Origin: a virus
DNA length: 24,396 nucleotides
IMG/VR virus record: IMGVR_UViG_3300017697_000093
Span: 1-24,396 of that record
Reading direction: 5' to 3' (one strand)
Positions 20,827 to 24,396 of the stretch are shown here, piece after piece. The position numbers were made by a program, and so were the translations under genes. Each line of letters opens with the position of its first letter. Positions within the stretch are counted from its first letter, which is position 1. The notes under the pieces are model-generated. The model was not told where the DNA came from. It ran no database searches and saw nothing but the letters and a program-made list of their open reading frames with translations.

Positions 20827-20997
20827 ATGATTAATATAACCAAATACTATAAATTTGACACAAGCACACGTGAATCTGTATTGACTATTCCACCAGAGGA
20901 TATGTCAGTCATTCTGGAAGAAAATGGCTGGAATGAGAATACACTATTAGATATAGTGCAAAGACAGAATAGTTTCTATCTCAAAAAGAAAGAATGA
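20827..20997 (+). CDS. Small protein preceding the helicase
   Basis: A 56-residue protein (MINITKYYKFDTSTRESVLT and LEENGWNENTLLDIVQRQNS) first behind the promoter at 20760. AGGATAA lies 10-16 nt upstream. Its stop is 3 nt before the helicase ATG. No known domain. Position suggests a replication accessory, which is inference only. Confidence 0.6.
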   Translation: MINITKYYKFDTSTRESVLTIPPEDMSVILEENGWNENTLLDIVQRQNSFYLKKKE

Positions 20998-21000
20998 TAT

Positions 21001-22389
21001 ATGCAAACAATTGAGAGAACGACTCTATCAGAGCTGGTAGGCAATGAACAGTATGCGAGAAAAGTGCTTCCCTTTATACGAGGGGAGTACTTTGGTGATC
21101 GCACTGAGCGTATTGTATTTGAAGAGATACAGAAGTTTGTAGAGAAGTACAATGCCCTTCCTACTAAGTCAACGCTTGAGATAGAGATTGACACTCGGCG
21201 AGACTTGAATGAAACTGACATCAAGCGTGTATTAACTGTGGTTAAAGAGCTGGAGAATGACAAAGACGTGAACTTTGATTGGTTAGTAGAAACCACAGAG
21301 AAGTTCTGCAAAGATAAGGCGGTATATAATGCGATTGTTGAAGGTATATCGATCATTGATGGTAAGGATAAAGAACGAGGCCCGGATGCTATACCAAGCA
21401 TTCTTACAGATGCCTTGGCTGTGGGGTTTGATAATAGTGTGGGGCATGATTATCTGCTGGATGCAGATGCTCGATTTGAATACTACCATACAGTAGAGGA
21501 GAAGATTCCTTTTGATCTGGAATTCTTCAATCGTATCACCAAGGGTGGACTGCCACCCAAGTCATTGAACATTGCTCTTGCAGGCACTGGTGTTGGTAAG
21601 TCCCTGTTCATGTGTCACATGGCTGCCAATTGTATGAATCAGGGTAAGAACGTCCTTTATATCACTCTAGAGATGGCTGAGGAACGCATTGCTGAACGCA
21701 TTGATGCAAACCTCATGAATGTAACTATGGAAGATTTGCACAATCTACCCAAGACGATGTATGACAGCAAGATCGAAAAGATCATTCGAGAGACAAACGG
21801 ACAGTTGGTCATCAAGGAATATCCCACTGCATCCGCACATGCCGCACATTTTCGAGGGTTGCTCAAGGAACTGGCAATCAAGAAGAGTTTCAAGCCAGAT
21901 ATAATCTTCATCGATTATCTGAATATCTGTGCATCATCACGATTCAAGGGAGCAGCCAATGTCAATTCGTACATGTATATTAAGTCGATTGCAGAAGAAC
22001 TTAGAGGACTCGCAGTTGAAACTAACGTCCCAATTATGTCTGCAACACAAACGACTAGATCGGGGTTTAGTAATTCCGATGTGGGTCTCGAAGATACCAG
22101 TGAGAGTTTCGGTTTGCCAGCTACGGCTGATCTCATGTTTGCACTCATTACTAACGAGGAACTTGATGCGGTAAATCAAATCGCAGTCAAACAGCTGAAG
22201 AATCGATATAACGATGTTAATGTTAACAAACGATTTGTCATTGGTATTGACCGTGCAAGAATGCGATTGATGAACTTAGATGAAAATGAACAGAAAGGTC
22301 TATCCGATTCGCACCAAACAGAAGAGGTAGATGATTTTGATGAGCCCACGTTTGACAAGACAAGGTTCGGAGAAGGATGGCAAGTATGA
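21001..22389 (+). CDS. 41: gp41-like replicative DNA helicase (DnaB family)
   Basis: The 462-residue protein has the DnaB/gp41 core. The Walker A, LAGTGVGKSLFMCHMAANC (about residues 193-211), is followed by VLYITLEMAEERIAERIDAN (about 218-237). Walker B is DIIFIDYLNIC (about 299-309), followed by a Gln-Thr sensor, PIMSATQTTRSGF (about 343-355). The N-terminal about 150 residues are the primase-interacting region. It unwinds DNA at phage forks and would be loaded by the gp59-like protein (6503). The stop overlaps the next ATG (ATGA). The length equals T4 gp41 (475 aa) within expected range. Confidence 0.95.
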   Translation: MQTIERTTLSELVGNEQYARKVLPFIRGEYFGDRTERIVFEEIQKFVEKYNALPTKSTLEIEIDTRRDLNETDIKRVLTVVKELENDKDVNFDWLVETTEKFCKDKAVYNAIVEGISIIDGKDKERGPDAIPSILTDALAVGFDNSVGHDYLLDADARFEYYHTVEEKIPFDLEFFNRITKGGLPPKSLNIALAGTGVGKSLFMCHMAANCMNQGKNVLYITLEMAEERIAERIDANLMNVTMEDLHNLPKTMYDSKIEKIIRETNGQLVIKEYPTASAHAAHFRGLLKELAIKKSFKPDIIFIDYLNICASSRFKGAANVNSYMYIKSIAEELRGLAVETNVPIMSATQTTRSGFSNSDVGLEDTSESFGLPATADLMFALITNEELDAVNQIAVKQLKNRYNDVNVNKRFVIGIDRARMRLMNLDENEQKGLSDSHQTEEVDDFDEPTFDKTRFGEGWQV

Positions 22390-22916
22390 AGGTCATTGAC
22401 GACTATCTGCCAGAGGATGAGGTGAACGCACTCAATGCACTGCATATAGAGTATGCAAAGGTACACTGGATAGGTTGGGAGTACAAGACAACCACAAATC
22501 CACTGATTGATCTGGTTATGTCAACCAAACCCACACTGAGTAAACGAGCGCATGGTGCCACCGCATGGTACAATGTACGGCCTATAGACCCTGTGTGGCA
22601 TAGTGATATTCTATCCTACAACGATAAATATCCCACAAACCACCTACCAGAGTACACATATCTGTACTATATGAGGGAACCAGACAGCGGTGGACATCTG
22701 GAAATAGGGAATGAAAGCTGGTCAATCAACAAGACTTTTGAACCAAAAACCAATCGATTGCTATACTTTGATTCATGTCTGATGCACAGAGTACAGCCAT
22801 ATGAGGGTAATAGAGTGTCCGTAGCGTGGGTATGGTGGCCACTACCACCTGATCGATATGATTCGGCAGTGCTGACAAACACATCATATCATGTATTGGA
22901 AAGGGTATGGAAATGA
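22386..22916 (+). CDS. 2-oxoglutarate/Fe(II)-dependent oxygenase-like protein
   Basis: The 176-residue protein has the 2OG-Fe(II) motif: HxD in VWHSDILSYND (about residues 70-80), then a strand-rich core (EYTYLYYMREPDSGGHLEIG), a distal His in CLMHRVQPYEG (about 131-141), and Arg in NRVSVAWVWW (about 142-151). This is the PKHD/2OG-Fe superfamily pattern. It overlaps the helicase stop (ATGA). Substrate unknown; nucleobase, protein or metabolite hydroxylation are all possible. It is the second such oxygenase-like gene of the window. Confidence 0.82.
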   Translation: MKVIDDYLPEDEVNALNALHIEYAKVHWIGWEYKTTTNPLIDLVMSTKPTLSKRAHGATAWYNVRPIDPVWHSDILSYNDKYPTNHLPEYTYLYYMREPDSGGHLEIGNESWSINKTFEPKTNRLLYFDSCLMHRVQPYEGNRVSVAWVWWPLPPDRYDSAVLTNTSYHVLERVWK

Positions 22917-23224
22917 GTAGAATCGAACCAAACACATATGCATTTATTGTAAAGGAAGGCTATGATCATCCGGCGGTGGTAATGCTAGAGGGTGAATATA
23001 AGAATGTGGCATGGGGATATACGTCTGTGAGTATTCCAACAATGAATGATTCAGAAGACAGTGCAAAACTGCAATGGGAATTTGAAATCATTGACAGTGC
23101 AGGAAGAGAATGGAATGAGTTTAAAAACCAAACATTCGTAGACCTCATGGGCGATATTCTGTCTGACCAGATTGATGAACAACTAGAAGCAGGCACTCTG
23201 AAGTTTGGTAATGGAGATGGTTAA
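22913..23224 (+). CDS. Hypothetical protein
   Basis: A 103-residue acidic protein, largely strand-like in the first half (NTYAFIVKEGYDHPAVVMLE, WGYTSVSIPTM) and helical in the second (FVDLMGDILSDQIDEQLEAG). ATG 22913 overlaps the oxygenase stop (ATGA), with AAGGG upstream; ATG 22907 is possible. No family recognised. Confidence 0.6.
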   Translation: MSRIEPNTYAFIVKEGYDHPAVVMLEGEYKNVAWGYTSVSIPTMNDSEDSAKLQWEFEIIDSAGREWNEFKNQTFVDLMGDILSDQIDEQLEAGTLKFGNGDG

Positions 23225-23411
23225 TGAATATAACAGTCTCAAGGAGATAGAGCGTGATCTTAACGCCTGGTTTCAATATAAAGATTATCTCGTACAAAAT
23301 CAAAGACAATTCAGTACTAAGTATTGGGAATGGGCCATAGCGGAGAGTGACAGAAAGATTCGGTATCTTCATACAGCTCGTGATCAACGAATAAATGCAG
23401 GTCAACTATAA
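23217..23411 (+). CDS. Small helical protein
   Basis: A 64-residue helical protein (NEYNSLKEIERDLNAWFQYK, SDRKIRYLHTARDQRINAGQL). The first few in-frame starts (TTG 23205, ATG 23211, ATG 23217) all overlap the preceding gene; 23217 is used because no start has a strong Shine-Dalgarno. A late-type TATAAATA begins at 23407, overlapping its stop. Unknown function. Confidence 0.55.
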   Translation: MVNEYNSLKEIERDLNAWFQYKDYLVQNQRQFSTKYWEWAIAESDRKIRYLHTARDQRINAGQL

Positions 23412-23414
23412 ATA
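23407..23414 (+). promoter_or_regulatory. T4-type late promoter box
   Basis: TATAAATA 23 nt upstream of the DUF1289-like ATG at 23438, giving a very short leader with AAAGGAG. Sequence match to the T4 late consensus is exact; use is inferred. Confidence 0.6.
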
Positions 23415-23437
23415 ATAACTTCAAAGGAGTAAACATA

Positions 23438-23632
23438 ATGCCCAAAGCAAAATACTCTCCATGTATTAAAGTATGTACGCATGACGATGAAGGATACTGT
23501 CTTGGATGCTTACGCACAGTAGATGAAGTTCGTGGTTGGCGTAATAGAACAGAAGAAGAGCAACTCGCCGGCATAGAGATGCTAAGAGAAAGAAAAGAAA
23601 TACGATGGATTGCTTTTGACAATGGATGCTAG
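23438..23632 (+). CDS. DUF1289-family protein (cysteine-rich)
   Basis: A 64-residue protein with PCIKVCTHDDEGYCLGCLRT (about residues 8-27), i.e. C-x3-C-x7-C-x2-C, followed by VDEVRGWRNRTEEEQLAGIE. This matches the DUF1289 pattern (PC-x2-C-x-D...C-x-GC-x-R-T-x2-E-x3-W) of small bacterial proteins likely to bind iron-sulfur or zinc. DUF1289 is common in proteobacteria, so capture from a host is plausible. AAAGGAG is upstream. Its stop overlaps the purS start region. Confidence 0.85.
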   Translation: MPKAKYSPCIKVCTHDDEGYCLGCLRTVDEVRGWRNRTEEEQLAGIEMLRERKEIRWIAFDNGC

Positions 23633-23849
23633 GAAATATCGTGTTATTACCATGCTTCGTTCCGGTATCAAAGACAATCAAGGCACGGCAGTTGCTGCTG
23701 CTTTGAGAACTCTTGGATTCCCGGAAGTGATTGATTGCCGCATTGGTAAAATGTATGAGATTGATTATGAAGGCGATGATATAGAAAAAATTGCTAAGAA
23801 TATTAGTAATGAAGTGATGGAAGACTACACAATAGAAGAAATTCAATAG
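23622..23849 (+). CDS. purS: PurS, phosphoribosylformylglycinamidine synthase subunit
   Basis: The 75-residue protein follows the PurS pattern: MDARKYRVITMLRSGIKDNQ, GTAVAAALRTLGFPEVIDCR, IGKMYEIDYEGDDIEKI. Each block, G-x-x-D-x-Q-G-x-A-V...L-x-x-L-G-F, matches PurS (about 80 aa). PurS dimerises and holds the PurL-PurQ complex that makes FGAM in purine synthesis. Phages with purS are known from the marine T4-like group, where it supports nucleotide supply. ATG 23622 is chosen over the earlier 23610 because the family start (M-x-x-x-Y-R-V) fits. It lies in the end of the DUF1289 gene. Confidence 0.88.
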   Translation: MDARKYRVITMLRSGIKDNQGTAVAAALRTLGFPEVIDCRIGKMYEIDYEGDDIEKIAKNISNEVMEDYTIEEIQ

Positions 23850-23868
23850 ATGTTAAAAGGATGTAGTA

Positions 23869-24396
23869 ATGGGTAAGAGAAGTTCTTTTGAGAGAGTAGA
23901 GAGAGACTTCTATCCTACTCCTTGGCGTGCCGTAGAACCTCTTGTTTCACATTTACCAAAGAAGTTTGCTTTTGCAGAACCTTGTGGTGGTGATGGTGCA
24001 TTAGTAAATCACATTGAAACTTTAATTGATGGTGCTTGGTGTTCTTGGGTTTCAGATATTGAACCACAGAAAAAAGGTATTCATACTAAACACTTTAGAG
24101 ATTTGAGTGAACATGAGTTTTTAGAAGCTGATTATATTATTACAAATCCACCTTGGGATAGAAAACTTCTACATCCTATGATTGAATACTTTACTGCATT
24201 TAGACCAACATGGTTACTATTTGATGCTGACTGGATGCACACTAAACAATCCGCTTCCTTTATGCATAGATTACACAAGATTGTAAGTATAGGAAGAGTT
24301 AAGTGGATTGAGAATAGTAAGTCAACAGGCAAAGACAATTGTTGCTGGTATCTGTTTGACGCAAAGTATGATGGAGAGACAAAGTTTTATGGAAGA
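23869..24396 (+). CDS. SAM-dependent DNA methyltransferase (3' partial)
   Basis: The frame is open for 176 codons to the window end, so it is truncated on the right. Motif I is AEPCGGDGAL (about residues 36-45) and motif IV is IITNPPWDR (about 89-97), the N6-adenine/N4-cytosine methyltransferase NPP(Y/F/W) signature. YPTPWRAVEPLV (about 15-26) is the usual N-terminal motif X. Target recognition cannot be read from this part. AAAGGATG precedes the ATG at 23869. It may mark phage DNA against host restriction. Confidence 0.86.
   Translation, partial: MGKRSSFERVERDFYPTPWRAVEPLVSHLPKKFAFAEPCGGDGALVNHIETLIDGAWCSWVSDIEPQKKGIHTKHFRDLSEHEFLEADYIITNPPWDRKLLHPMIEYFTAFRPTWLLFDADWMHTKQSASFMHRLHKIVSIGRVKWIENSKSTGKDNCCWYLFDAKYDGETKFYGR

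Noticed and set aside
1-24396. CRISPR array, insertion sequence, integrase or attachment site
   Set aside because: No regularly spaced short repeats, transposase motifs or recombinase motifs were seen. The only sizeable exact direct repeats noticed are coding repeats in the tape-measure candidate.

Overview
This window looks like part of the genome of a marine T4-like myovirus that infects an alphaproteobacterium. The T4-like assignment rests on recognisable core proteins: a gp32-type ssDNA-binding protein, a gp41-type replicative helicase, a gp59-type helicase loader, a gp33-type late-transcription coactivator, a gp4-type head-completion nuclease, and gp48-, gp53-, gp26- and gp54/gp19-like tail and baseplate proteins. 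Marine phage accessory genes (phoH, mazG-like, thyX, purS, 2OG/Fe oxygenase-like genes) fit this. The host inference rests mainly on a phage-encoded, circularly permuted two-piece tmRNA of the alphaproteobacterial kind.

Layout. 1-2750: tightly overlapping accessory genes (zincin-like metallopeptidase, SleB-like cell-wall hydrolase, MazG-like pyrophosphohydrolase, Asp/Asn-hydroxylase-like protein, unknowns). 2769-4938: FmdB-like small protein, PhoH ATPase, PD-(D/E)XK nuclease and a secreted protein whose signal peptide is encoded inside the nuclease 3' end. 4935-6076: a strong sigma70-type promoter, three very small ORFs, the permuted tmRNA, then a second promoter driving a small secreted beta-barrel-like protein. 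6134-9741: gp33-like, small membrane protein, gp59-like, tRNA-Thr(TGT), ThyX, MptE-like protein and gp32, ended by a bidirectional terminator. 9774-14686 (minus strand): the tail-assembly block, comprising tape-measure candidate, EF-hand membrane protein, gp26-like chaperone with an apparent programmed -1 frameshift into a gp51-like C-terminal part, tail-tube-fold protein, gp2-like protein and gp4. 14691-17734 (plus strand): gp48, gp53 and a gp27-like hub behind a T4-type late promoter. 17793-20997: early-type small genes behind near-identical promoters, with tRNA-Arg(TCT). 21001-24396: gp41-like helicase, 2OG oxygenase, small genes, DUF1289, PurS and a DNA methyltransferase running off the end.

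The most interesting points are: (1) a very well-formed -1 frameshift cassette (an SD-like AGAGGG, 9 nt, then T TTT TTA) joining gp26-like and gp51-like reading frames, which parallels the lambda G/GT and P2 E/E' tail chaperones; (2) the two-piece permuted tmRNA with tag ANDNAFMGDYALAA; (3) six promoters with perfect TTGACA boxes and exactly 17-bp spacers, two of them with a shared leader; (4) a phage-encoded outer-membrane-like protein directly downstream of the tmRNA.

Regulation. Early promoters are host sigma70-like. TATAAATA boxes (3069, 4958, 14691, 23407 on plus; 14251 and 13147 on minus) match the T4 late promoter and agree with the presence of a gp33-like coactivator. No integrase, transposase or CRISPR array was seen.
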